A stretch of 64,000 nucleotides of DNA from Kaistella sp. SH40-3 (GCF_030686865.1 NZ_JAQYUS010000008.1:79023-143022), one strand, 5' to 3'. Positions 34,971 through 43,910 are shown, counted from the first letter of the stretch. Numbers and translations are program-made. Notes: generated by a model not told the origin, from the letters alone.

Positions 34971-35663
34971 CTATCTTTTTTCTGTGGGAAAATCGATTTC
35001 AAATCCGACTCCTCTAATTGATTGAATTTTTATCTGCTCATCATAGCGGAAATATTTTCGAATTCTACTTATAAAAACATCCAGACTTCTGCCAGTAAAG
35101 TAATCATTGGCTTCCCAGAGAGTATCTAAAATATCGTCGCGTTTTATAGTTTTCTTATTATGCTTTAAAAGATAAAGCAAAAGGTCTTTTTCCCGAATGG
35201 TTAAACGTACTTTTTCTTCTGAATGAGACAGCAAAAGCTTTTCTGAGTCTAAAGAATATTCTCCTATTCTGAACTGCGTTTTTACAGTTGCGGGTAAAAC
35301 TCTTTTAAGAATATTTTTTATGCGAAGAATGAGTTCTTCTGGTTCACACGGTTTAGCGATATAATCGTCGGCTCCGATTTTCAAGCCGGTTAATCGGTCT
35401 ATTTTCTGATTTTTGGCAGATAGAAAAAGAAATGGAAAATGAGGATATTCTTTCAAAATTATTTTAGCCAAAGAAAAACCGTCGATATTCGGCATCATAA
35501 TATCTAAAACCCCAATATTAAAAGAGAAATCAGAATTTAAAATCCCCACAACATCTGCAGGATTTTGAAACCAAACGACATCAAAATCACTTAATTCTAA
35601 ATATTGTTTTAGAATAAGTCCAAAATCTGCATCGTCTTCTACTAAAAGAATTTTAGTTTTCAT
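34971..35663 (-). CDS. OmpR-family response regulator
   Basis: 230 aa. The receiver domain has acidic Glu9/Asp10/Asp11, phospho-acceptor Asp54 (VLDIMMPNIDG), Ser82 and Lys104 (IAKPCEPEEL). The C-terminal winged helix (about 130-225) carries LTIREKDLLLYLLKHN and a terminal IRGVGFEIDFP. It is a DNA-binding transcription factor controlled by the histidine kinase whose gene overlaps it by 11 nt upstream. Likely targets are the 11-bp spaced TTAACC boxes at 37012-37039. Confidence 0.95.
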   Translation of the reverse strand: MKTKILLVEDDADFGLILKQYLELSDFDVVWFQNPADVVGILNSDFSFNIGVLDIMMPNIDGFSLAKIILKEYPHFPFLFLSAKNQKIDRLTGLKIGADDYIAKPCEPEELILRIKNILKRVLPATVKTQFRIGEYSLDSEKLLLSHSEEKVRLTIREKDLLLYLLKHNKKTIKRDDILDTLWEANDYFTGRSLDVFISRIRKYFRYDEQIKIQSIRGVGFEIDFPTEKR

Positions 35664-36972
35664 ATGGCAGATTTATTTTAAAAGTTGTTCCTTCTTTTGG
35701 CTGGCTTGAAACGGTAATTGTACCATTATATTTTTTAATAATTTTCTGAACAAAATAAAGTCCCAATCCAAGACCTTTGGTATCATGGATATTATTGGAT
35801 TGTATTCTGTAAAATTTTTCAAAAATATTTTTAAACTCTTTCTTTTCAATCCCTTTTCCATTGTCGGAGACCTCAATGTCTAAAGTAAACGCTGACTGAA
35901 TAATATTAATTTTAACAATTGAAGCACCATATTTCACACTATTTTCGCAAAGGTTTTTCAAAACGGTTTCCATTAAATTTTTATCAAAAGGAAATTCCTG
36001 CGAAGTATTATTATTTAGAACAAACTGAACATCGGGATAAATAAACACCAAATCCTGAATAACAAAACCCCAGTCTTCTGGTTTTATTTTGATGGTTTCA
36101 CCTTCGTTATCATCTTTATATAATTGAAACATCAAACTTTCTAAACGGGTAATTTGCCGATCAATCAAAGGCAGTGTTTTGGGATTCCAATCTTTTTTTA
36201 AAGTTTTGCTCGCAATTTTCAAAGTAGCGATTGGCGTTTTGAATTCATGTGAAATATTATCAACTGCCGAATGTAAAATTTCTACCAATTTCTGTTGTTT
36301 AATTAAATTTTTGATCGTAAAAATATACAACAGCAAAACAGCAACTAATAAAGCAAAACAACAAATCATAAGAACAACTAATTCTTTAAAAATAATACTC
36401 TTAATATTTAGGATTTCGTAGCTTGTTTTACTTTTCACAAGAAAAGTATTGTTTTTAGTGATTTTATCTTTGTCTTTGGAAGGAGAGGTTGAAGACGTTT
36501 CCCAAGTGCCCGTATTTAAAATCTTTGGATTAGAAACTTTATTTTCGGTTTCGTAGAGAACGATTGGTTTATCGATGAGACTGTGATTGTTCGGTACAAA
36601 AACGATAGAAACATACTCAATCTTTGCCGCGACCTTATATCCTTCACTTTTAAATTCCTGATCGATATACTGACTGAATTTCTTTTGGTTGCTCTTTCTA
36701 TTAATTTCAAACAAGTTTAAGAATTCCTGTTTGGTGATTTCTTGATTGTTGTATTGAATAAAAATACTCTGCAACGAATCACTCGAGAATTTCTTAATTC
36801 CGCCATGATCTTCTAATTGTTCGGTAATATCACTCAATCCTGTATAGATATTCCTATTGATTTCGTTTTCTTTCAACTGATAGGTTTTAACTAGGAAATA
36901 AGCCTGAATCCCTAATAAAAGAAGAAACAATACGGTAAAAGCTGCGACAAGATTTTTGCTTTTGGAAATCAT
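35653..36972 (-). CDS. Sensor histidine kinase
   Basis: 439 aa. Membrane segments at about 7-29 and 195-220 bracket a ~165-residue periplasmic sensor region. HisKA carries NISHEFKTPIATLK with phospho-acceptor His242. The HATPase domain has LCENSVKYGA (N box), VSDNGKGIEKKE (G1) and TKGLGLGLYFVQKI (G2). It phosphorylates the adjacent response regulator. The signal is unknown; the divergent outer-membrane protein is a plausible target or cue. A TATCTTTG box lies only 5 bp before its ATG. Confidence 0.95.
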   Translation of the reverse strand: MISKSKNLVAAFTVLFLLLLGIQAYFLVKTYQLKENEINRNIYTGLSDITEQLEDHGGIKKFSSDSLQSIFIQYNNQEITKQEFLNLFEINRKSNQKKFSQYIDQEFKSEGYKVAAKIEYVSIVFVPNNHSLIDKPIVLYETENKVSNPKILNTGTWETSSTSPSKDKDKITKNNTFLVKSKTSYEILNIKSIIFKELVVLMICCFALLVAVLLLYIFTIKNLIKQQKLVEILHSAVDNISHEFKTPIATLKIASKTLKKDWNPKTLPLIDRQITRLESLMFQLYKDDNEGETIKIKPEDWGFVIQDLVFIYPDVQFVLNNNTSQEFPFDKNLMETVLKNLCENSVKYGASIVKINIIQSAFTLDIEVSDNGKGIEKKEFKNIFEKFYRIQSNNIHDTKGLGLGLYFVQKIIKKYNGTITVSSQPKEGTTFKINLPYEN

Positions 36973-36977
36973 ATTTA

Positions 36978-36985
36978 CAAAGATA
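36978..36985 (-). promoter_or_regulatory. -7 box of the histidine-kinase operon
   Basis: TATCTTTG on the minus strand ends 5 bp before the ATG, implying a very short or absent leader. The TTAACC array begins 26 bp further upstream. Confidence 0.5.
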
Positions 36986-37011
36986 TAGGTTTAAACTTTT
37001 GCCTAGGAGCA

Positions 37012-37039
37012 TTAACCCATCGTTAACCTTCCATTAACC
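37012..37039. promoter_or_regulatory. Three TTAACC direct repeats at 11-bp spacing (candidate response-regulator site)
   Basis: TTAACC occurs at 37012, 37023 and 37034, each separated by 5 bp. This is the geometry of OmpR/PhoB-type winged-helix dimers binding tandem half-sites. The array lies between the divergent kinase and outer-membrane genes, 25 bp from the -33 box of the latter. Confidence 0.65.
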
Positions 37040-37064
37040 GAAATCTTCGGTAGTTTCAAAGACC

Positions 37065-37097
37065 TTTGCTACAGCAATTTAACGAATAATACTTTTG
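37065..37097 (+). promoter_or_regulatory. Promoter of the outer-membrane beta-barrel gene
   Basis: TTTG (37065-37068), 21 bp, then TACTTTTG (37090-37097) fits the Bacteroidetes -33/-7 consensus. The ATG is 34 bp downstream. Confidence 0.7.
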
Positions 37098-37131
37098 CTT
37101 TTCCTCTCTTATTTAATCTAAAAAAAAATCA

Positions 37132-39504
37132 ATGTATAAAATCTTACTTTTTTTATTTCTGCCTGTAATGCTATTTTCTCAAAAACAAAAAATTGAGGGA
37201 ACGGTGATAAATATTCAAAACGAAAAACTTCCGATGGTCACTGTTGAAGTTTATAATTTTCAAAAGACTTTAATTAAAAAAGTAGTGACCAATGAAAACG
37301 GAGGATTTGTGCTGGAAGGAATTTCTGAAACCAAAGTTAAATTGATTTTTAAAGATTTGGAATATAATGAACTTGAAGAAAATCTAGATTTAGCAAAACA
37401 AGATAAACCGCTTCATATTATTTTGAAAAAAAACATTCAAGAAATTCAGGAAGTGGTGATGACTAAACAAAAACCTGTGGTAACAAGAAAGATTGACCGC
37501 TTGTCATTTAATGTAGAAAACAGTAATATTTCATCGCAAAACGCTTGGGAAATTCTAAAAAAAACGCCGGGAGTTTCTGTGAAAAATGATGCTTTAACAA
37601 TAAAAGGAAGTCAAAGTATTTTAGTAACCATTAATGATAAAAAAATAATGTTAACTGGCGACGAACTGAAAAACCTTTTAGAAAATACGCAAGGAGAAGA
37701 GATGAAATCCGTAGAAGTCATTACAAATCCCCCTGCAAAATATGAAGCCTCTGGAAGTGCGGTGCTCAATATCATCATGAAGAAAAATACAATTGAAGGT
37801 TACCGCGGTATTATTTCTTCAAAATATGTGCAAAGTCAGTATGCAAAAGGAGTAGCAGGAATTTCTCAATATTACAAAAAAGACAAACTTTCGGCAATGG
37901 CGAGTTATTATTTAGGAGGTGGAACTTATTATAGGGAAGGCACAGATTACGTAAATTATATAGAAGATCAAACCAAATGGATCAGCACGATGAATCGGAA
38001 AGACCAAAACAAAAGTCAAAACACAGTCAACTTTAACATTGAATATGAAGTAGACAGTCTCACCAATTTGAGCCTAAACTACTCTGGATTTTTCAGTCCG
38101 AAATCTTTTGGCAATTATAATGTTCCTACCTTAATTCTTAACAATCAGAATATGATAGAATCTTATTACACTACAATTAATGATCACTATTCACGCGATA
38201 TCAATAATGCTGTAAGTTTTCAGCTTGATCGGAAAATCAATAAAAAAAGTAAAGTTAGTTGGACTAATTATTTCGCAGGAAACAATGCTCGAAAATATCA
38301 GAACATTCTCACTTATTTGGTTTTCGCCAATGAAACTCCGACAGAAAATAATTTTCTAACCAACAACAAAAGTGATGTTCAACTCTATTCTACCCAAGCA
38401 GATTATGATTGGAAAACCGAAAAATGGGAAGTTGAATCGGGCGCAAAATATAGTTTTGTAAAAACCAATAGCGTGCTTCAATTTTCCGAAAACAAAAACG
38501 GAGATCTTCAATATTCACCAGACAAAAGCAATACGTTCGATTATCACGAACACAATTTCGCACTTTATTCTTCCCTAACCTATAATCCCGGAAAATGGAA
38601 TTTTAAAGCAGGTTTGCGTGCAGAAAAAACAAATTTGGCAGGAATAGTTTCAGAACCATACGAGGTAAATAAAGATGATTATTGGAAACTGTTTCCAACT
38701 TTGTATGCGCAATACACCACTACGAATAATCATCAGTTCGGATTATCCTACGGCAAAAGAATCAGCAGACCTTCTTACTCATGGTTAAATCCCGCAAAGT
38801 CGTACTATAATTTATTTTCCTATTTTCAAGGTGATCCTAAGTTAATAGCGACGCTGGTGCATAACCTCAACTTTAATTACACCTACAAAGACTGGAATCT
38901 GGATTTTTATTATCGAAAAGAAATTAATCCTTCCATGGAGATTTCCTTTCAAGAACCAAGTACCAATTCGCTAATCTACCATTTCACCAACATAGAAAAA
39001 GGTCAAGCCTACGGTTTGAGTTTGTTTAAGAATTTTCAAATCAAACCGTGGTGGAGTTTTAGTTTATCTGAAAACTTAGAACACAATGAAAATTATTTCG
39101 TCGGCGTAGATGCAATTTTATATAAAAATAAAGTTTGGAATTGGTCTTCCGACCTTTCAACCAGTTTCATACTCAATAAAAATAGCGATTGGAAAATAGA
39201 AGTCGGTCATCAATATAACTCTCCGTCGATACAGGGAACATTTACAATTTCTGGTTCATCTTCTACTTATTTGGTGATGAATAAAAAGTTTTTCAGCAAA
39301 AAATTAGAATCCAGTCTTTTATTTAATGATATTTTTAAAACTTCCCACGAGAAAGTCACTACTAAATACGCAAATCAGGATAATTATTTTTTGGATTATG
39401 GAGATACCCGAAATTTTATAATTTCCATAAAGTTCAACTTTGGAAATCAAGCTGTGAAAAACGCTAAAACAATTGAAAAAGTCGAAGAGGAAAATAGGAT
39501 GTAG
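37132..39504 (+). CDS. TonB-dependent-receptor-like outer-membrane beta-barrel protein
   Basis: 790 aa. A signal peptide (1-16) is followed by a carboxypeptidase-regulatory-like domain (about 20-105), then a plug-like stretch ILKKTPGVSVKNDALTIKGS to VEVITNPPAKYEASGSAVLN (about 140-215). A long barrel of the 'outer membrane beta-barrel family' type (PF14905-like) extends to the end. No TonB box or SusD partner is evident. It is presumably controlled by the divergent two-component system through the TTAACC array. The ligand is unknown; envelope remodelling or peptide/metal uptake are only guesses. Confidence 0.92.
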   Translation: MYKILLFLFLPVMLFSQKQKIEGTVINIQNEKLPMVTVEVYNFQKTLIKKVVTNENGGFVLEGISETKVKLIFKDLEYNELEENLDLAKQDKPLHIILKKNIQEIQEVVMTKQKPVVTRKIDRLSFNVENSNISSQNAWEILKKTPGVSVKNDALTIKGSQSILVTINDKKIMLTGDELKNLLENTQGEEMKSVEVITNPPAKYEASGSAVLNIIMKKNTIEGYRGIISSKYVQSQYAKGVAGISQYYKKDKLSAMASYYLGGGTYYREGTDYVNYIEDQTKWISTMNRKDQNKSQNTVNFNIEYEVDSLTNLSLNYSGFFSPKSFGNYNVPTLILNNQNMIESYYTTINDHYSRDINNAVSFQLDRKINKKSKVSWTNYFAGNNARKYQNILTYLVFANETPTENNFLTNNKSDVQLYSTQADYDWKTEKWEVESGAKYSFVKTNSVLQFSENKNGDLQYSPDKSNTFDYHEHNFALYSSLTYNPGKWNFKAGLRAEKTNLAGIVSEPYEVNKDDYWKLFPTLYAQYTTTNNHQFGLSYGKRISRPSYSWLNPAKSYYNLFSYFQGDPKLIATLVHNLNFNYTYKDWNLDFYYRKEINPSMEISFQEPSTNSLIYHFTNIEKGQAYGLSLFKNFQIKPWWSFSLSENLEHNENYFVGVDAILYKNKVWNWSSDLSTSFILNKNSDWKIEVGHQYNSPSIQGTFTISGSSSTYLVMNKKFFSKKLESSLLFNDIFKTSHEKVTTKYANQDNYFLDYGDTRNFIISIKFNFGNQAVKNAKTIEKVEEENRM

Positions 39505-39527
39505 AGCTATTTTTAAAAAAACTTTTG

Positions 39528-39563
39528 GAACAGTAAAATACAATTTTGCTGTTCATTTTATTT
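39528..39563 (+). terminator. Terminator of the outer-membrane barrel gene
   Basis: GAACAG(T)AAAAT pairs with ATTTT(G)CTGTTC, followed by ATTTTATTT. Confidence 0.7.
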
Positions 39564-39595
39564 AAAACCAAAACGATCATTTAGGTTAAAACAAA

Positions 39596-39654
39596 AGAAT
39601 CCATCATGACTGATGGATTCTAAAAACACAAATGATGAAAAAAAATTTATTCAA
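39596..39654. repeat. Hairpin repeat, copy 1
   Basis: AGAATCCATCA and TGATGGATTCT form a perfect 11-bp stem with a TGAC loop. The conserved tail ATTCTAAAAACACAAATG then continues ATGAAAAAAAATTTATTCAA. The tail matches copy 2 over 38 of 39 positions, with one base inserted. Confidence 0.75.
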
Positions 39655-39767
39655 CACTGTTACCAGCAATTGAACTCTGCAAATATTACCTTTATTTTTC
39701 AGATATCAAAATTCTTTCTACTTTATTTTTAAATTTTGATGATAGATGATTTAATTTTAAAAAAAAA

Positions 39768-39827
39768 AGAATCCGCAGATTTCTCCACGGATTCTAAAAA
39801 CACAAATGATGAAAAAAAATTTTTCAA
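39768..39827. repeat. Hairpin repeat, copy 2; also the clpB terminator
   Basis: AGAATCCG and CGGATTCT form an 8-bp stem, followed by the same tail as copy 1. On the minus strand, coming from clpB, the hairpin is followed by a run of about ten T residues, so this copy can terminate clpB transcription. Confidence 0.75.
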
Positions 39828-39879
39828 TAATATAACGGCAAAAACCGTGCAATATTATGTTAATTGAAAGTTAAACTTT

Positions 39880-42474
39880 TTACAACTCTGTTGGTCGGAA
39901 AACCAAACCGCTTTCATCAAAGTAATCCAAAGTGATTCGATCGCCATCACTAACATGACCAGCCAAAATTTCTTTAGACAATTTATTCAGAACTTCTTGC
40001 TGCAGGACTCTTTTCAAAGGCCGCGCACCAAAACTAGGATCGTATCCTTTGTTGGTAATATACTGAATAGCATCATCGGTTGCCGTCATTATAATACCAC
40101 GTTTTTCTAACATTTCATTAAATCCACGCAATTGATAAAGGACGATTTTACCAATCTGTTTTTTATTTAAAGGTTGGAAAAGAACGGTTTCATCAATACG
40201 ATTTAAAAACTCAGGTCTTAAAGTTTGTTTCAATAAAGCGAAAACCTCTTCTTTTGATATTGCTACAATTTCATCCACATTATCATCGGTTATTTTATCA
40301 AAATTTTCCTGAATGATATGCGACCCAAGGTTTGAAGTCATAATGATAATTGAATTTTTAAAATTCACGACTCTTCCTTTATTATCAGTCAACCGACCAT
40401 CATCTAAAACCTGCAGCAATGTATTGAAAACATCTGGATGCGCCTTTTCAATTTCATCTAAAAGCACGACCGAGTAAGGTCTTCTTCGAACTGCTTCGGT
40501 TAACTGTCCTCCTTCATCGTAACCCACATATCCTGGAGGGGCACCCACCAATCGAGACACCGAATGTCTTTCTTGATATTCACTCATATCGATTCTGGTC
40601 ATATTATTTTCGTCATCGAATAAATATTCGGCAAGTGCTTTTGCCAATTCGGTTTTACCAACTCCGGTTGTTCCGAGAAATAGGAAACTTCCGATAGGTT
40701 TTTTCTCGTCATTTAATCCTGCACGATTTCTACGAATTGCGTCTGCGACTGCTTCTATGGCTTCTTCTTGACCTACTACTCTTTTGTGCAGTTCATCTTC
40801 TAAATGAAGTAATTTTTCGCGTTCTGACTGAACCAATTTAGTTACCGGAATTCCGGTCCATTTTGAAATAACTTCTGAGATGTTCTCGGCAGTTACTTCC
40901 TCCTTAATCAATTCATTTTGATGGTTTTGCATTTCTAATTCAAGTTTCTGCAATTCATCTTCTTTGGCTTTAATCTTACCATATTGAATTTCAGCAACTT
41001 TCGCATAATCTCCAGTTCTGGAAGCGCGTTCTGCTTCTAACTTCAAGGCTTCAATATCTTTTTTAATGGAAGTTAGATCTTCAGATTTTTGTTTTTCTTT
41101 CAGCCATTTCGCATTGATTTCATTTCGCTGTTCCGAAAACTTCGCAATATCTTCTTTCAAATGAGAAACTTTAAGATCATCACCTTCTCGGGAAATTGCG
41201 GCTAATTCAATTTCCATCTGAATTATCTTGCGATCCAAAACATCGAGTTCTTCAGGTTTTGAATTGATTTCCATTCTCAACTTCGCAGATGCTTCATCAA
41301 TCAAGTCGATGGCTTTATCTGGTAAAAATCGATCTGAAATATATCGCTGCGACTGTTCAACAGCTGCAATAATCGCTTCGTCTTTGATTCGAACTTTGTG
41401 GTGCGCTTCATATTTATCTTTAATTCCACGCAGAATAGAAATAGCAGATTCAGTATCTGGCTCTTCAACCATCACCTTCTGAAAACGTCTTTCCAACGCT
41501 TTATCTTTTTCAAAATATTTTTGATATTCATTTAAAGTCGTTGCACCTATTGCTCTCAGTTCTCCTCTTGCCAAAGCAGGTTTCAGAATATTTGCAGCAT
41601 CCATGGCACCTTCACCACCACCGGCACCAACCAAAGTGTGGATTTCATCGATGAAGAGAATAATCTGCCCATCTGATTTTATGACTTCATTAATTACTGA
41701 TTTAAGTCTTTCCTCAAATTCACCTTTGTATTTTGCACCAGCGATTAAGGCACCCATATCTAACGAGTACAATGTTTTATCCTGCAAGTTTTCAGGAATA
41801 TCTCCGGAAATAATTCGGTGTGCAATTCCTTCTGCAATCGCAGTTTTACCAACACCAGGTTCACCGATTAATATCGGATTATTCTTGGTTCTTCGGGAAA
41901 GAATTTGTAGAACACGACGGATTTCTTCATCGCGCCCAATTACTGGATCGAGTTTTCCTTCCGCCGCAAGTTCATTAAAATTCTTGGCGTATTTATTTAA
42001 ACTTTGGTAGGTTTCTTCAGAACTTGCAGAAGTTGCTTTAGATCCTTTTCGCAATTCTTTGATGGCCATTTCTAAACCATTTTTGGTAACGCCCATATCT
42101 TTGAGCATTTTCGAAACATCAGAATTTACATCTAATAAAGAAAGCCAAAGATGTTCGATGGTTACAAACTCATCATCCATTTTCTTGGCAACATTCGGAG
42201 CATCGAGCAAAACTTTATTCGCAGACTGTGAAAGATAAATATTTCCTCCTTCTACTTTCGGAAGTTTTTCGATATTCTCGCGGTTTCTTTCTCTGACCAA
42301 TGTTAATTCTGCTTCTGATTTCTTTAATAAAAATTCAGAAATATTTTCATCTATCTGGAAAATCCCTTCCAATAAATGTTGTGGTTCAATACTTTGATTG
42401 CCGAACTCCATCGCAATCTGTTGCGCTTTCTGAATGGCTTCTTGTGATTTTACGGTATATTGATTTAAGTTCAT
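39880..42474 (-). CDS. clpB: ATP-dependent chaperone ClpB
   Basis: 864 aa from the second of two consecutive ATGs. The Clp N-domain (about 1-145) starts MNLNQYTVKSQEAIQ. NBD1 has GEPGVGKTAIAEG and LFIDEIHTLVGAGG, and the coiled-coil M-domain spans about 400-525. NBD2 has GTTGVGKTELAKALAE and LLDEIEKAHPDV. The C-terminal domain includes GARPLKRVLQQEV. It disaggregates proteins with DnaK after heat stress in the cytosol. No CIRCE-like element was found upstream. A hairpin repeat (39768-39827) is positioned as its terminator. Confidence 0.97.
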   Translation of the reverse strand: MNLNQYTVKSQEAIQKAQQIAMEFGNQSIEPQHLLEGIFQIDENISEFLLKKSEAELTLVRERNRENIEKLPKVEGGNIYLSQSANKVLLDAPNVAKKMDDEFVTIEHLWLSLLDVNSDVSKMLKDMGVTKNGLEMAIKELRKGSKATSASSEETYQSLNKYAKNFNELAAEGKLDPVIGRDEEIRRVLQILSRRTKNNPILIGEPGVGKTAIAEGIAHRIISGDIPENLQDKTLYSLDMGALIAGAKYKGEFEERLKSVINEVIKSDGQIILFIDEIHTLVGAGGGEGAMDAANILKPALARGELRAIGATTLNEYQKYFEKDKALERRFQKVMVEEPDTESAISILRGIKDKYEAHHKVRIKDEAIIAAVEQSQRYISDRFLPDKAIDLIDEASAKLRMEINSKPEELDVLDRKIIQMEIELAAISREGDDLKVSHLKEDIAKFSEQRNEINAKWLKEKQKSEDLTSIKKDIEALKLEAERASRTGDYAKVAEIQYGKIKAKEDELQKLELEMQNHQNELIKEEVTAENISEVISKWTGIPVTKLVQSEREKLLHLEDELHKRVVGQEEAIEAVADAIRRNRAGLNDEKKPIGSFLFLGTTGVGKTELAKALAEYLFDDENNMTRIDMSEYQERHSVSRLVGAPPGYVGYDEGGQLTEAVRRRPYSVVLLDEIEKAHPDVFNTLLQVLDDGRLTDNKGRVVNFKNSIIIMTSNLGSHIIQENFDKITDDNVDEIVAISKEEVFALLKQTLRPEFLNRIDETVLFQPLNKKQIGKIVLYQLRGFNEMLEKRGIIMTATDDAIQYITNKGYDPSFGARPLKRVLQQEVLNKLSKEILAGHVSDGDRITLDYFDESGLVFRPTEL

Positions 42475-42612
42475 CATATTAATTTTTAAAATTTTAAGAA
42501 ACAGTAAGAATCCATATAAAGTTACGAATTCCTACGCCTCTAATCAATTATTTTTCAATTCTTATTTCTATTCCTCAAAAACCATTCTTTTAAATATAAT
42601 TAATAAAAAGCG

Positions 42613-42669
42613 GTCAAAATTTCCGAATTCAATAAATATTACTAGAAATAAATAGTCAAAATTTCCGAA
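42613..42669. promoter_or_regulatory. 15-bp direct repeat at 42-bp phase
   Basis: GTCAAAATTTCCGAA occurs perfectly at 42613-42627 and 42655-42669, exactly 42 bp (about four helical turns) apart. It lies upstream of paaE and is also in the far upstream region of clpB. Confidence 0.6.
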
Positions 42670-42700
42670 ATTGCGGATTTTGCAACTTTTAATGAAGACA

Positions 42701-42727
42701 AATAGGTAAGTTATATTGTAACCTATT
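42701..42727. promoter_or_regulatory. 27-bp dyad upstream of paaE
   Basis: AATAGGT (42701-42707) and ACCTATT (42721-42727) are perfect 7-bp arms with 13 bp between, a spacing seen in TetR-type operators. It lies about 55 bp upstream of the -7 box. Confidence 0.5.
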
Positions 42728-42780
42728 GTTATAGAATAGAGCGATGATGGAAATCCTTTTTCTGGCTTTCAAAAAATAAG

Positions 42781-42788
42781 TATATTTG
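42781..42788 (+). promoter_or_regulatory. -7 box of paaE
   Basis: TATATTTG, 33 bp before ATG 42822. It supports the ATG over an in-frame TTG at 42786, which lies inside the box. Confidence 0.6.
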
Positions 42789-42821
42789 TTGAACTCACTT
42801 TTATTGAGATTTCAAAATATT

Positions 42822-43910
42822 ATGCATCATTTTCATCAACTTAAAGCAACTAAAGTATCCAAAGAAACCAACGATTGCATTCATATCGCTTTCGAAATTC
42901 CGGAAAACTTAAAACACGAATTTTCTTTTAAACAGGGACAATATATTAATGTAAGATTTGTTTTTGGGGAAGAAGATTTGCGACGAAGTTATTCTATAAT
43001 CAACGCACCGAGTGAAGACCATTCTGAACTGGAAATTTTGGTGAAACATCTTGACCAAGGTAAAGTTTCAACTTATCTGAATCAGGAATTGAAAGTGGGC
43101 GATGTGGTGGAAGTAATGGCGCCGTCTGGGCATTTCTATACGCATTACCATATTTCAAATCAAAAAACCTATATCGGTTTAGCAGCAGGAAGTGGGATTT
43201 CGCCCGTGTTGTCTAATATCAAAGAAGCGCTTTATCAGGAACCTCAAAGTTCGGCTTACCTCTTTTTTAGCAATAGAAGTTTCACAGATATTATCTTTAA
43301 AAAAGAAATCGATGATTTGGTTGAAAAATTTGAAGGCCGGTTAAAAGTAGTTTTCCTGTTGTCCAGAGAAAAGCATTACGAAGATGAACTTTTTGAAGGA
43401 AGAATTTCAGCAGAGAAACTCGATCTTTTATTCCAAAGATTTGATGGTATTCCAGTTCAGGATTCCACTTATTTTATTTGTGGACCGTCGGAAATGATCA
43501 AAGGAATTTCTGATTATTTGAAAAAAGAGAAGAAAGTTCCGTCGCTTCAAATTATGTATGAATATTACGCCGCTCCTGATGAAGAAGGAAATGCAGAAAT
43601 GAGTGATGAATTTAAAGCCATTCCGAATTTAGAAAGCATGGTCACTTTAATTATTGATGATGATGAATATTCATTTCACCTTAATTCAAAGAAAAACAGC
43701 ATTTTAGACCAAGCGTTAGCAGAGAAACTTCCGGTTCCGTTTGCCTGCAAAGGTGGCGTTTGCTGTACCTGCAAAGCACAGGTTATGGAAGGTGAAGTAT
43801 TTATGGAAAAGAATTTCGCCTTGACTGATGATGAAGTTGAGCGAGGTTTTGTATTAACCTGTCAATGTCACCCGACAACCAATGTGGTGATGTTGAATTA
43901 CGATGTATAA
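42822..43910 (+). CDS. paaE: 1,2-phenylacetyl-CoA epoxidase reductase subunit PaaE
   Basis: 362 aa from ATG 42822. The FAD-binding domain has the RRSYSIINAPSE flavin motif (about residue 55) and GLAAGSGISPVLSNIK for NAD(P) binding. The C-terminal 2Fe-2S ferredoxin domain has CKGGVCCTCKAQV and a late Cys in LTCQCHP. It passes electrons from NADPH to the PaaAC oxygenase. Here it is followed by an unknown gene and paaA, but paaB, paaC and paaD are missing from the window. A related ferredoxin reductase with another partner is the alternative. Confidence 0.88.
   Translation: MHHFHQLKATKVSKETNDCIHIAFEIPENLKHEFSFKQGQYINVRFVFGEEDLRRSYSIINAPSEDHSELEILVKHLDQGKVSTYLNQELKVGDVVEVMAPSGHFYTHYHISNQKTYIGLAAGSGISPVLSNIKEALYQEPQSSAYLFFSNRSFTDIIFKKEIDDLVEKFEGRLKVVFLLSREKHYEDELFEGRISAEKLDLLFQRFDGIPVQDSTYFICGPSEMIKGISDYLKKEKKVPSLQIMYEYYAAPDEEGNAEMSDEFKAIPNLESMVTLIIDDDEYSFHLNSKKNSILDQALAEKLPVPFACKGGVCCTCKAQVMEGEVFMEKNFALTDDEVERGFVLTCQCHPTTNVVMLNYDV

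Larger units (their letters stand above)
39505..39879. other. Intergenic region between the convergent barrel gene and clpB
   Basis: 375 bp without a gene of normal size. It contains the barrel-gene terminator (39528-39563) and two copies of a hairpin-associated repeat (39596-39654, 39768-39827). Each copy contains a tiny frame starting ATGATGAAAAAAAAT (13 and 9 codons). Confidence 0.6.
42478..42821. other. Divergent regulatory region clpB / paaE
   Basis: 344 bp without a gene. It holds a 15-bp direct repeat (42613-42669), a 27-bp dyad (42701-42727) and the paaE -7 box (42781-42788). Confidence 0.6.

Noticed and set aside
39596..39827. CRISPR-like array
   Set aside because: Only two repeat units with tails at unequal structure, no regular spacers and no cas genes.
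41603..42010. 135-codon plus-strand frame opposite clpB
   Set aside because: Antisense to the conserved NBD1 of clpB; no promoter and Ser/Pro-rich shadow composition.
42786..42821. TTG start for PaaE
   Set aside because: The TTG is part of the -7 box TATATTTG and cannot be in the mRNA if that promoter is used.
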